Assembly (NCBI RefSeq): GCF_022760755.1
Contig: NZ_JAIVFP010000001.1
Location: forward strand, 1,592,001 to 1,656,000
Reading direction: 5' to 3'
Source: Candidatus Rhodoblastus alkanivorans
GTDB taxonomy: Bacteria; Pseudomonadota; Alphaproteobacteria; Rhizobiales; Beijerinckiaceae
Length of the DNA stretch: 64,000 nucleotides
Shown: positions 37,662 to 46,059 of the stretch, one piece after another
Layout: each line of letters starts with the position of its first letter
Numbering within the stretch: the first letter of the stretch is position 1
Program-made: the position numbers and the translations under genes
Notes under the pieces: generated by a model
What the model was told of the DNA's origin: nothing
The model's input: the letters and a program-made list of their open reading frames with translations, nothing else
Database searches by the model: none

Positions 37662-37982
37662 TCATGGCCCAGCGCAGGAAATGCACGTCGTCGCTGTCGG
37701 CAGCGCCCGCAATCTCTTGGGATCGATGTCTTCGCCGCAGCGGACGCAGACGCCGTAGCTACCTTCGGCGATCCGCTGCAAGGCCGCGCGAATCTGGCGG
37801 ATTTCCTGAAGTTTGGATTTTTCGATGCCTTCGAGCGCGTCCTGGCCTTCGAGCTGGGTCGCCTGTTCTTCCCAATCGGCGGAAAGCGAGGAGCGCAATT
37901 CGCTGTCGATCTCCGCGACGAGACCGGTCAGTTCGAAAAGGCGCCGTTCGAGCGCTTCGGCGATATCTTTATAGTTTGTCAT
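37662..37982 (-). CDS. DksA/TraR-family zinc-finger protein
   Basis: A 106-residue protein with an N-terminal coiled coil (residues 4-70) and a C-terminal four-Cys zinc finger (CVRCGEDIDPKRL then CISC). This is the layout of DksA/TraR proteins, which enter the RNA polymerase secondary channel. It is shorter than DksA (about 150) and lacks an obvious DxxDxA tip, so it is probably one of the small DksA-like proteins of unknown targets. It converges with the RND pump gene, 25 bases away. Confidence 0.85.
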   Translation of the reverse strand: MTNYKDIAEALERRLFELTGLVAEIDSELRSSLSADWEEQATQLEGQDALEGIEKSKLQEIRQIRAALQRIAEGSYGVCVRCGEDIDPKRLRALPTATTCISCAGP

Positions 37983-38306
37983 GTTTGGTCGATCCGATAG
38001 CGAACATGAGGCCGGATGTCAGGGGCGGCGTCTCATGAATCCGTCCGGTCCCTGCAAAGGTTTTTCTCATATGGCGTTTCAACTCCCGGCGAACAGCTTA
38101 GAATTGCCGGAGACAGATGCAAATTGGATTTGACGGCCTGGTTGATCTGCGGGATCGGCGCCGCGCCGCTTGTGGGCGATCTCGATTTTGGGGTGGAGAA
38201 GCAAAGCGTGATCGGTCATCATCGCGCCGAGTTTGTTCTATGTGATCGATTCCTCAGGGCAACGCCTCAAGCCAGGGCATGAAGCTTCGACAGGAGAGTT
38301 GATCCG
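37983..38306. other. Intergenic region, divergent promoters, nothing else recognised
   Basis: 324 bases between the divergent DksA-like and YkuD_2-like genes. An open frame at 38016-38282 gives a peptide with no signal, motif or ribosome site and is not called. An AGGAG at about 38292 belongs to the following gene. Confidence 0.4.
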
Positions 38307-39293
38307 GTGCGGTTCAAATCCATCCTTCCCCATCTCCGCCGTTTATTCGTCGCCGCCGTGCTGTCGGCGGCGCCGCAATTCGCAGCGGCGCAATCCTCGG
38401 ATATTCCCAGCTGGCTGCGCGCCCATGTCGGCGAAAGCGAAGGCCAGATCGCGCCGGTGGTCCTGCGCCGGGCGCGGGCTCTATATTTCGAGAAAGTTCG
38501 CGCCGGCGAGGTCCGAAATCCCTGCTATTTCGCCATGGACGCCACCCGTCCCAATGATTTGGGCCATGGCCGTCTCGGGCGCCGCTTCTACATCATTTGC
38601 GAAGCCCGGAAATCCTTCCGCGCGATTGCGGCGGGGCATGGCGGCGGCCGCGACCTGAGGGGACTGGCGAATTTCGAAAACGGCAGGCAATGCGCGAAGA
38701 ACTTCGGCAATGCTATGGATTCCAAGCTGACGACCGGCGGGCCCTATGTGACGCGTGAGACCAAAACGTCGTTCAAAGGCTATTATCGCGCTGCCGGCGG
38801 GCAGGCGGCCCTGGTGCGCTCTTTCGTCCAGTTTGACGGCGAAGGCGACGCCGCCAACGCCCGGCCGCGCGCGATCGGCGGCCATGCGGCCGAAGTGTTG
38901 CGAAACCTCTGCCTGCGGAAGGAGCCGGGCAGCCCTCATGCCGATCGCGAGGGCTATGTTCCCTTCGGCAATCTGGTGATCTATGCCGGCGGGCGCAGCA
39001 ATGGCTGCACCTCCTGGTCGCCGGAGGACGCCGGGCTCGTCATCCCGATTATGGAAAAAGATCCGACCACGCTCTACATCTATCCCGAATCGGACGACAT
39101 CGTCGCCGTCGCGCGCGCGGTGAAGGCCGGCTGGCTGCTGGCGGGCGCGGGACTCTATTGGAACGCCGCCTGCCTCAAACAGATCCACGCGCCGAAATTC
39201 TGGTCGAAGGAAACGCTCGGCCCTATCCTCGCGCGCTATGAGCGCGATCATCCGCCCCCGCCGCCGCGACCGTTGCCGTTTTGCAAGCGGTAG
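38307..39293 (+). CDS. Secreted protein, YkuD_2-like (murein L,D-transpeptidase-related)
   Basis: A 328-residue protein starting at a GTG with AGGAG about 12 bases upstream. It has an N-terminal signal peptide with a likely AAA or AQA cleavage site near residue 28. The central and C-terminal parts resemble the YkuD_2 group: a CYFAMDAT strand, GGHAAEVL, and a Cys motif NGCTSWSPEDA that fits the SHGC-like nucleophile of L,D-transpeptidases. If right, it cross-links or anchors peptidoglycan in the periplasm. The C-terminus ends in a Pro-rich tail (PPPPPRPLPF). The match is by motif only, and another Cys-dependent periplasmic role is possible. Confidence 0.6.
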   Translation: MRFKSILPHLRRLFVAAVLSAAPQFAAAQSSDIPSWLRAHVGESEGQIAPVVLRRARALYFEKVRAGEVRNPCYFAMDATRPNDLGHGRLGRRFYIICEARKSFRAIAAGHGGGRDLRGLANFENGRQCAKNFGNAMDSKLTTGGPYVTRETKTSFKGYYRAAGGQAALVRSFVQFDGEGDAANARPRAIGGHAAEVLRNLCLRKEPGSPHADREGYVPFGNLVIYAGGRSNGCTSWSPEDAGLVIPIMEKDPTTLYIYPESDDIVAVARAVKAGWLLAGAGLYWNAACLKQIHAPKFWSKETLGPILARYERDHPPPPPRPLPFCKR

Positions 39294-39356
39294 CAGGACC
39301 TAAGCTCGGCCCTCCATCCACCACATTGCAATCCATGCGCTTTGGATCGCGCGTCG

Positions 39357-41201
39357 TCACGGTTCGATCAGCCAATAGGCCTCGCCGGACTTTTCGCGCT
39401 CGGGGAGGCCGCGTTGCGGGGCCGTCATCTCGCGATTGACGATCTTCTTGAAGTCATTCATCGCCTTGGGCTCGGCGAACACATAGGAATGGCCGGAGAG
39501 CTGCGCATCCACCGATTCGATGCCGCCCGCGACCAGAATGTCGGCCCCGCCGCTGCCGGCGCGCGGGGCGCTGTGATAGCCCTGCGAGATCAGGATCGCG
39601 CGGTCATATTCCGAGGCGTAGAGCGTGCGCAGCGCGCCGATCTTGTTCGCCTGCCGCAATTGCTGGCGGAATACGTCCTGGGATACGTCGGGCGCGGCGA
39701 AGACGGCGACGCCGATGGGCAATTTTGCTTTTTCCAGCGCGAAGTCGCGCAACATTTGCAGCAGGATGCGGTTGCCCATGCTGTGGGCGACGAAATCGAT
39801 CCGCAAGTCCGGCGCAATCGCCGCGATCCGGGTTACGAGATCGGCGAGATGCGGCTCGCTCCAGGCGCTGGAATCCTCGTCATAGGGATAGGCGAAGGCC
39901 GAGCCTTCCGACGGCCAGCTCCAGGCGACGATCGCGCCAGCATAGTCGAGGTTTGCGCCAAGCTCCAGCGCCAGTTCGGCGACGCCGCGGAAGGACGTGT
40001 TGAAGCCATGGATCAGGATCAGGATTTTCGACGCCTCCGCGGCGCGCGTCGCCGCGACGATTTCTTGCGCGCACTCGTCCACGCCCATGGCAAGGTTTGG
40101 CGGCGCGGACGGCAGGGACGGCGGCGGCGCATGCCGCGCCGGGGCGCCGAGCAGTCCGCAGGTCATCCGATAGGGATCGAGCCGCCGCGCCCCGAAACGG
40201 CTGACGAAATCCGCACCCCCTTCGTCGTCGCGGTCGGTGGCGAAGAACACCGGCGAGTTCATTTTCATTTTCGGCGCCGGCTCCGCGGGGGGCTTGGATG
40301 GGGGCGCCGCCATGCCGTGAACCTCGATTTCCGCCTTACGCCACATCGCCATGTCGCGTTTCATCGCCGCTTCCCCGCCGGCCGCGCGCATCGCCATGGC
40401 CATCCGGGCGTCGTGGTCGAGGCGGTTGATTTCGACATTGGGCAGGCGGCGGATGGCGTCCTCGCGGGCGACAAGTTCGGCATTGGCCATCGCCCGCGCC
40501 TGTTCGGCGGCGGTGGTGATCGCGTTCTTCTCGAATTCGCTGCGCTTCATCCAGGAGGCGGGCGCGGCCGCGAGCAGGCCGGTCTCGGGCTTGCCGACGG
40601 TAAGATAGAGCGTGCCGGCGAAATTTTCGGCGAAGCTGAGCGTCGTGGCGTCGAGATGGGTTTGCATGGCGTTGGCTTGCCTGGCCTTCGTCTCGTCCAT
40701 CGCGCCGCCTTTCGCCGCCATTCGCAAATTGTCGAAATCCTCCCTCGTTCGGACGGGGGCGCGGGTCAGCAGATATTCGATCGAATGGGACCAGATTTTC
40801 AGAGGGAACAGGCCGGTGCGTCCGGCGTCGGCCGCGGCCGACGCGCCCAGAAAACTGTCCTGCATCAAGAAGACTTCCTTCGCCGATTTGAACAGGTAAG
40901 GGCGGCTGAGCAGCGACGCCGCGGCGCCCGTGGGCTGAAGCGCCTTGCGGTCCGCCTCGTCGAGCGCGAAGACGCCAAGATCGGCCTCGCCATTTTTCAG
41001 CGCCGCCATGGCTTCGGCGTCGCTCGCGACCGGCTTTTCCACGATCGCGAGGCCGGCGCCAGCGAGAACCTTGCTCGCGGCAAAACTCTTGACGAAGGGA
41101 TCGTCCGCGAAAGCGGCGGTGACAGCGAAGCGGAGTTCCGCCGCTTGGGCCAAGCCAGGCGACCAGAGCAGGGCGACAACGAGCAAATGCCAAAACTTCA
41201 T
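39357..41201 (-). CDS. Fusion of a DctP-like binding domain and a DUF900 alpha/beta hydrolase
   Basis: A 614-residue exported protein. It has a signal peptide (MKFWHLLVVALLWSPGLAQA), then residues 21-320 resembling the TRAP-transporter substrate-binding fold (DctP: AELRFAVTAAF, PVRTREDFDNLRMAA, LYLTVGKPETGLLAA). A Pro-rich linker of about 25 residues leads to a DUF900-type esterase/lipase domain (NSPVFFATDRD, LIHGFNTSFRG, WSWPSEGSAFAYPYDEDSS, VAHSMGNRILL with the nucleophile Ser, and a late SGHSYVF His). The two domains are normally separate proteins. No TRAP membrane subunits are encoded nearby, so the binding domain may present a ligand to the hydrolase instead of a transporter. Confidence 0.75.
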   Translation of the reverse strand: MKFWHLLVVALLWSPGLAQAAELRFAVTAAFADDPFVKSFAASKVLAGAGLAIVEKPVASDAEAMAALKNGEADLGVFALDEADRKALQPTGAAASLLSRPYLFKSAKEVFLMQDSFLGASAAADAGRTGLFPLKIWSHSIEYLLTRAPVRTREDFDNLRMAAKGGAMDETKARQANAMQTHLDATTLSFAENFAGTLYLTVGKPETGLLAAAPASWMKRSEFEKNAITTAAEQARAMANAELVAREDAIRRLPNVEINRLDHDARMAMAMRAAGGEAAMKRDMAMWRKAEIEVHGMAAPPSKPPAEPAPKMKMNSPVFFATDRDDEGGADFVSRFGARRLDPYRMTCGLLGAPARHAPPPSLPSAPPNLAMGVDECAQEIVAATRAAEASKILILIHGFNTSFRGVAELALELGANLDYAGAIVAWSWPSEGSAFAYPYDEDSSAWSEPHLADLVTRIAAIAPDLRIDFVAHSMGNRILLQMLRDFALEKAKLPIGVAVFAAPDVSQDVFRQQLRQANKIGALRTLYASEYDRAILISQGYHSAPRAGSGGADILVAGGIESVDAQLSGHSYVFAEPKAMNDFKKIVNREMTAPQRGLPEREKSGEAYWLIEP

Positions 41202-41443
41202 GGGGTCTGTTCCGCAGGAACCATTGCAGCGGTTACGTGAAAGGCGTCGGAAAGATTACATCATTTCGTGACCTCGGGGCGTCAAAACCGGGCGAAATGC
41301 CGCTTTAGAGTAGCCTCCGCCTAAGGTGCCGCCGTTTGGCGCCGGTTTTTCCGCCTTTGCCTAAAAATGCGGCTTGCTCAGAGCGGGGGCGGGAGTCAGA
41401 ACCAATCGTCCAACAGAAGGTCAGCGGGATCGGGGGAGTTTCG

Positions 41444-41920
41444 ATGAAGACGGTCGAGGAATTTCTGGCCTATTCCATCCATCTCGAACAGGAAGCGGCT
41501 TCGCGCTTCGGCGAACTGGCCGACGCCATGGAGACGGGCGGGAACCGCGAAGTCGCGCAATTATTCCGCCAGCTCGCCGATTATTCAAGGCTGCACCTTG
41601 CCGACGCCAAGGCGCGCGCCGGTTTTCGTGAAATTCCCGAAATCGGGCCGATGGATTTCATATGGCCCGATCTCGAAAGCCCGGAAAAGGCGGCGATCTG
41701 GGGCGCCGATCCGCTTCTGAGCCGACGCGAGGCGCTGGACGTGGCTCTGGCCGCCGAAAAGGCGGGCCATGATTATTACAGATCGGTTCGCGACACGACG
41801 GACGATCCGGAGACCAAGGTCCTCGCCGCTGAATTCGTCGATGAGGAAGCCGGCCACGTCGCCGTGCTGAAAAAGTGGATCGCCGCCGCCGAGGCCGGCC
41901 ATGTCGCGCCGGCGGAGTGA
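41444..41920 (+). CDS. Ferritin-like / rubrerythrin-like diiron protein
   Basis: 158 residues from the ATG at 41444, which follows GGGGGAG. It is a four-helix-bundle protein with Glu and His ligands expected for a diiron site: E15-type YSIHLEQEAASRFGEL, later SRLHLADA, AAEKAGHDYYR, and EAGHVAVLKKW. It lacks a rubredoxin-type CxxC domain, so it is closer to the rubrerythrin/ferritin-like family than to full rubrerythrin. A likely role is iron or peroxide handling. The upstream extension of the frame to 41336 is not supported. prfC follows about 70 bases downstream. Confidence 0.8.
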   Translation: MKTVEEFLAYSIHLEQEAASRFGELADAMETGGNREVAQLFRQLADYSRLHLADAKARAGFREIPEIGPMDFIWPDLESPEKAAIWGADPLLSRREALDVALAAEKAGHDYYRSVRDTTDDPETKVLAAEFVDEEAGHVAVLKKWIAAAEAGHVAPAE

Positions 41921-41991
41921 ATTCACGCGCGAATTGCCTTCCGCCCGCCATCTGCGCTAATCAGCCGGGACCTTCTTCATCCCGGCTCATC

Positions 41992-43572
41992 ATGAACAAT
42001 CTCGATCCCGTCGCGCGTCGGCGCACCTTCGCCATCATTTCCCACCCCGACGCCGGCAAGACCACGCTCACCGAAAAGCTGCTTTTGTTCGGCGGCGCCA
42101 TTCAGCTCGCGGGCGAGGTGCGGGCCAAGGCCAATCGCCGCCAGACCCGCTCTGACTGGATGGGCATCGAGCGCGAGCGCGGCATTTCGGTCGTCACTTC
42201 GGTCATGACCTTCGAATATGGCGATTGCGTCTTTAATCTCTTGGACACCCCGGGCCATGAGGACTTTTCGGAAGACACCTATCGCACGCTGACGGCGGTC
42301 GATAGCGCGATCATGGTGATCGACGCCGCCAAGGGCATCGAGGCGCGCACGCGCAAACTCTTTGAAGTCTGCCGGCTGCGCGACATTCCGATCATCACCT
42401 TCGTCAACAAGATGGATCGCGAGTCGCGCGATCCCTTCGACCTGCTCGACGAGATCGAAAAGACGCTGGCGCTCGACACCGTGGCTTTGACCTGGCCGAT
42501 CGGCCGGGGCAGGAATTTTGCGGGCACCTATGATTTGCGCGCCAATGTGGTGCGGCGGCTAGAAGAGGACGCCGAGCCGATCCGCGTCTCCGGTCCGGAC
42601 GACCCGAAGATCGCGGAAATTTCGTCGGACGCCGACGCAATGCAGGCCTGTGAGGAGATCGAACTCGCGCGCCAGGCGCAAAAGCCGTTCGAGGTCGAGG
42701 CCTTTCTCGAAGGCCATCTCACGCCGGTCTTTTTCGGCTCGGCGCTGAAAAAATTCGGCGTGCAGGACGTGATCGACGCTCTGGCCGAATTCGCGCCTTC
42801 GCCCCAGCCGGTCGAGGCCTCGACCCGCACGGTCGATCCGCGCGAGAGCAAGATGAGCGGCTTCGTGTTCAAGATTCAGGCGAATATGGACCCGAACCAT
42901 CGCGACCGCATCGCCTTTCTGCGCGTCACCTCCGGAAAGCTCTCGCGCGGCATGAAGGCGCGGCTGTCGCGCACGGGGAAGAACATCGCCCTGAACGCGC
43001 CGCAGTTCTTTTTCGCCCAGGACCGCCAGATCGCCGACGAGGCTTTCGCGGGCGATGTCGTCGGCATTCCCAACCACGGCGCCTTGCGCATCGGCGACAC
43101 CTTGACCGAAGGCGAGAACCTGGTCTTTCGCGGCGTGCCGAGCTTCGCGCCGGAAATCCTGCGCCGGGTGAAGCTGGGCGACGCGATGAAGGCCAAGAAA
43201 TTGCGCGAGGCGCTGCAGCAGATGGCGGAAGAGGGGGTGGTGCAGCTCTTCCTGCCCCATGACGGCGCCCCGGCCATGGTTGGCGTCGTCGGCGCCCTGC
43301 AGCTCGACGTGCTCGCCGAGCGCCTGCAGGCGGAATATGGCCTGCCGGTCAGTTTCGAGACCAGCCGCTTCGAGATCTGCCGCTGGGTGAGCGCCGACGA
43401 TCCGGCCGAGCTTGAAAAATTCGTCCGCGCCTATCCGTCCTCGATGGCCGACGATCTCGACGGCGCGCCGGTCTTCCTGGCGCAATCGGTCTTCAACCTG
43501 CGCTACGACCAGGAACGCTGGCCGGCGATAAAATTCGCCGACATCAAGGATTATCAGATCGCGCGCGCCTGA
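41992..43572 (+). CDS. prfC: Peptide chain release factor 3
   Basis: A 526-residue translational GTPase that recycles RF1/RF2 after termination. G1 is HPDAGKTT, G2 ERERGISV, G3 DTPGHEDFSEDTYRTL, G4 NKMDRE, and the RF3-specific middle and C-terminal domains are complete to KFADIKDYQI. Length matches the family (about 527). The start ATG at 41992 gives the standard MNNLDPVARRRTFAIISH. An inverted repeat of GTCATTGCG / CGCGATGAC form follows 37 bases after the stop. Confidence 0.97.
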   Translation: MNNLDPVARRRTFAIISHPDAGKTTLTEKLLLFGGAIQLAGEVRAKANRRQTRSDWMGIERERGISVVTSVMTFEYGDCVFNLLDTPGHEDFSEDTYRTLTAVDSAIMVIDAAKGIEARTRKLFEVCRLRDIPIITFVNKMDRESRDPFDLLDEIEKTLALDTVALTWPIGRGRNFAGTYDLRANVVRRLEEDAEPIRVSGPDDPKIAEISSDADAMQACEEIELARQAQKPFEVEAFLEGHLTPVFFGSALKKFGVQDVIDALAEFAPSPQPVEASTRTVDPRESKMSGFVFKIQANMDPNHRDRIAFLRVTSGKLSRGMKARLSRTGKNIALNAPQFFFAQDRQIADEAFAGDVVGIPNHGALRIGDTLTEGENLVFRGVPSFAPEILRRVKLGDAMKAKKLREALQQMAEEGVVQLFLPHDGAPAMVGVVGALQLDVLAERLQAEYGLPVSFETSRFEICRWVSADDPAELEKFVRAYPSSMADDLDGAPVFLAQSVFNLRYDQERWPAIKFADIKDYQIARA

Positions 43573-43608
43573 GGCCGCGCGTTTCTTCCCGCGACCGGAA
43601 GCTGAAAC

Positions 43609-43642
43609 CCGTCATTGCGCGCCAAAGGGCCCGCGATGACGG
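43609..43642. repeat. Degenerate inverted repeat of the GTCATTGCG type
   Basis: CCGTCATTGCGCGCC - AAA - GGGCCCGCGATGACGG is an imperfect palindrome just after prfC. The arms resemble the GTCATTGC.AGGAGCG intergenic repeats common in alphaproteobacteria; another related copy is at 49151. It may also act as the prfC terminator. Confidence 0.5.
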
Positions 43643-43918
43643 AACACATGGTCGCGGCGTGGCCGCGTTAACCACAATTGAAGTCTGCAAAGAGTTTTTT
43701 GCGCGCCTCAAATGCACCATTATGATACATTTACCAAGCATGCATGTTATAAGACGCAACATTAATGTAATAAATTGGCTCAAAAATCGTTAATAGTCAC
43801 GCTAATAGCCGCGGTTATGCCTATAGTGTTCAAAACATGCCTTAATGCCTTGTTGTTGAAAATGTTTTTTCTCGAAACTATTCTATTTTCACGCAAATAA
43901 TTGTTTGAGGCTGTCGAA
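43643..43918. promoter_or_regulatory. AT-rich promoter region of the glycosyltransferase gene
   Basis: The stretch is strikingly AT-rich compared with its flanks (TTAACC, ATGATACATTT, AATGTAATAAATT, TTTTTTCTCG). No ORF in it is convincing. It most likely holds the promoter and control sites of the wecG-like gene and could be bound by H-NS/MucR-like silencers, which prefer such DNA. Confidence 0.4.
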
Positions 43919-44719
43919 ATGTCCTTGTGCGACCTCCTGGCAGGCTCCGTCGCTCGTGTCGACGGCCAGGCCATCAATGTCTTGAACCCTGAGGACGCGC
44001 TTGGCGCCGTGCGGGCGCGGCTGCGGGCGCGCCTCGGCTTTACTTTCGCCACGCTCAATCTCGACCATCTCGTGAAATTGCGCGCGGACGCCGCCTTCCG
44101 CGCGGCTTACGCGCGCACGACCTTCGTTTCGGCGGATGGCGCGCCTGTCGCCGCCCTTGCGCGCCGGCAGGTTCCGCAAATCCAGCGCACTACTGGCGCC
44201 GATCTCCTGGTTCCGCTCTGCAAGCTCGCGGCGGGCGAGGGCGTTCCAGTCGCTATGTTCGGCTCGACCGAACAAAGCCTGAGGCTCGCCGCCGAAAGAT
44301 TGCGGATGCTCGCGCCCGGTTTGGATATCGTCCTGATCGCTAGCCCCGATTTCGGCTTCGACCCGCGCTCTGACGAGGCCGACGCCTGGGGCGCGGCCAT
44401 CGCGCGCAGCGGCGCCCGGCTCTGCTTCGTCTGTCTCGGCGCGCCGAGACAGGAAATTTTCGCCGACCGCATGGCGCAGATCTATGGCGGCATCGGCTTT
44501 GTCGGCGTCGGCGCGGCGGCCGATTTCCAGTCCGGCGCGCAGGCGCGCGCGCCCCGCGCGGTTCAGGCTTTCGGCATGGAATGGGCATGGCGGCTGGCGA
44601 GCCAGCCGCGCCGCCTTATGGGGCGCTATGCTCAATGCGCGGCGCTGCTTGCGCGCCTGTGGCTGGACCAGAAGCTCGGCCCTGTCGCGCCCATGGAGGT
44701 CCAGGAGGCCAGCGAATGA
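43919..44719 (+). CDS. WecG/TagA/CpsF-family glycosyltransferase
   Basis: 266 residues from the ATG at 43919, preceded by TTGAGG; an upstream TTG at 43901 is less likely. The family motifs are clear: ATLNLDHLVKLRAD, VSADGAPVAALARR (the acceptor-binding Asp), RTTGADLL, VAMFGSTEQSLRLAA and CLGAPRQEIFADRM, ending with GVGAAADFQSG and ARAPRAVQAFGMEWAWRL. These enzymes add ManNAcA, ManNAc or glucose to lipid-linked sugars during exopolysaccharide or teichoic acid-type synthesis. No other polysaccharide gene is near, and it sits alone between an AT-rich promoter and a small coupled ORF. Confidence 0.92.
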   Translation: MSLCDLLAGSVARVDGQAINVLNPEDALGAVRARLRARLGFTFATLNLDHLVKLRADAAFRAAYARTTFVSADGAPVAALARRQVPQIQRTTGADLLVPLCKLAAGEGVPVAMFGSTEQSLRLAAERLRMLAPGLDIVLIASPDFGFDPRSDEADAWGAAIARSGARLCFVCLGAPRQEIFADRMAQIYGGIGFVGVGAAADFQSGAQARAPRAVQAFGMEWAWRLASQPRRLMGRYAQCAALLARLWLDQKLGPVAPMEVQEASE

Positions 44720-44844
44720 GCGTCGCGCCGCAGAGTGATTCCTCTGCAACGCCGCCCGGCCGAACGGCCGCGCAAAAGGCGGTTGCTGCGAAAAGTTTCT
44801 TGACGCGTCCGCCCTTCTTTGCGCATCGTCCCCCTCAATCGTAG
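44716..44844 (+). CDS. Small ORF coupled to the glycosyltransferase gene
   Basis: A 42-codon frame whose ATG overlaps the glycosyltransferase stop (ATGA), with AGGAGG seven bases upstream, which is the best ribosome site in the area. The product (MSVAPQSDSSATPPG..., ending FAHRPPQS) is Ser/Pro/Ala-rich with no recognised motif. It may be a real small protein or the N-terminal remnant of a lost exopolysaccharide gene. Confidence 0.4.
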   Translation: MSVAPQSDSSATPPGRTAAQKAVAAKSFLTRPPFFAHRPPQS

Positions 44845-44856
44845 CCGGGGGATTCC

Positions 44857-45303
44857 ATGCACTTGACCCGTAGCGCCATTCTGGCGGCCGCCGTGCTGGC
44901 GCTCTGCGCCGGCTCCGCCTCGGCCCGTCCGCGCGAGCGCGCCGAGGATTTCTTCACCATGAATTACGACGGCCGCATGCCGGCGTGCGACGACGGGACT
45001 TCGCTCTATGAAATCTCGCAGCGTTTCGCGACGGCCGAGGCCTTCACGTTCAACTCGCCCTTGCGGATGGCCGCCTTCACCGACATCCGCCAATCCGGCT
45101 TCCGTCCCAACGGTTCCGATTTCATCCCCCGCCGCTATTGCACCGCCAAGGTCGTGTTCAATGACCACAGCGTGCGCACCATGAAATATTTCATCGTCGA
45201 AAGCGGCGGCTTCATGGGGTTCAACCGCGGCGTCCAATTTTGCGTGCTCGGCCTCGACCGCTACCGCGCCTTTTCGCCGGACTGCGACGCCGCCGGTCCC
45301 TGA
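44857..45303 (+). CDS. Secreted hypothetical protein
   Basis: A 148-residue protein with a clean signal peptide (MHLTRSAILAAAVLALCAGSA, cleavage after SASA). The mature part has four Cys (CDDG, YCTAK, FCVL, DCDAAG) that could form two disulfides in the periplasm. I do not recognise a family. GGGGGA precedes the ATG. It lies 21 bases before a secreted RNase T2 gene on the same strand, so the two are probably cotranscribed and both exported. Confidence 0.75.
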   Translation: MHLTRSAILAAAVLALCAGSASARPRERAEDFFTMNYDGRMPACDDGTSLYEISQRFATAEAFTFNSPLRMAAFTDIRQSGFRPNGSDFIPRRYCTAKVVFNDHSVRTMKYFIVESGGFMGFNRGVQFCVLGLDRYRAFSPDCDAAGP

Positions 45304-45324
45304 TCGCGCTTTCGGAACCGCAAG

Positions 45325-46059
45325 ATGAAGGGTTTTCTGGCCGCGGCCCTGCTGCTTCTCGCCGCGGCGCCCGCCCTTGCGGCGGACGACTGCATTCTCG
45401 ACAATTGCGCCGACCGGCGCCCCCCGTCGCAGGGCCAAGGCGCGCCCGATGCGCCGCGCCCGTCGGATTTCCGGCGCGGCGGCGCGCCAGCGGGCGATTT
45501 CGACTTTTACGTCCTGGCGCTGTCGTGGTCGCCGAGCTTCTGCGAAATGGGCGGCGCCCGCCGTTCGCCGGCCCAATGCGCGCGCGGGGCCAATCCCGGC
45601 TTCGTCGTCCACGGGCTGTGGCCGCAAAATGACAATGGCTATCCGAGGAATTGCCCCGGCAACCCCTTCCTTCCCTTTGCCGTCTTGTCGCGTCTGGGCA
45701 ATCTCTATCCCGATCCCGGTCTCGCCCGTCATGAATGGCGCCAGCACGGCCTGTGCTCCGGCGAAAGCCCCTCGGCCTATTTCGCCGATGTCCGCGCGGC
45801 CCGCGACGCGATCGTCGTGCCGCCGGCTTTCAGGGCGCCCGATGCCGATCAAAGGCTGTCGCCGCTCGCCATCCAGCGCGCCTTCATCGAGGTCAATCCG
45901 CGCCTGCGGCCGGGCATGATGGCGGTGACCTGCCGCCGCGGCCTGTTCCAGGAGGCGCGCTTTTGCCTTTCCAGGGATCTGCGCAATTTCGTGGCCTGTC
46001 CCCAGGTCGCGCGGCAGGGATGTTACAGCCAGAGCGTCGTCGCGCCAGCAGCGCGATGA
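45325..46059 (+). CDS. Secreted ribonuclease T2-family enzyme
   Basis: A 244-residue protein with a signal peptide (MKGFLAAALLLLAAAPALA). Both catalytic segments are intact: CAS I FVVHGLWPQN with the first catalytic His and CAS II HEWRQHGLCSG with the catalytic His/Glu pair. The start strand YVLALSWSPSFCEM is also typical. These enzymes cut single-stranded RNA through a 2',3'-cyclic intermediate in the periplasm or outside the cell, for scavenging. The stop overlaps the rlmJ start as ATGA, an unusual coupling of a secreted RNase with an rRNA methyltransferase. Confidence 0.95.
   Translation: MKGFLAAALLLLAAAPALAADDCILDNCADRRPPSQGQGAPDAPRPSDFRRGGAPAGDFDFYVLALSWSPSFCEMGGARRSPAQCARGANPGFVVHGLWPQNDNGYPRNCPGNPFLPFAVLSRLGNLYPDPGLARHEWRQHGLCSGESPSAYFADVRAARDAIVVPPAFRAPDADQRLSPLAIQRAFIEVNPRLRPGMMAVTCRRGLFQEARFCLSRDLRNFVACPQVARQGCYSQSVVAPAAR

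Noticed and set aside
38016-38282. 88-residue frame upstream of the YkuD_2-like gene
   Set aside because: No ribosome site and no recognised features; probably untranslated leader.
43544-43783. 79-residue minus-strand frame after prfC
   Set aside because: It covers the prfC end, the inverted repeat and the AT-rich region. No ribosome site or motif.
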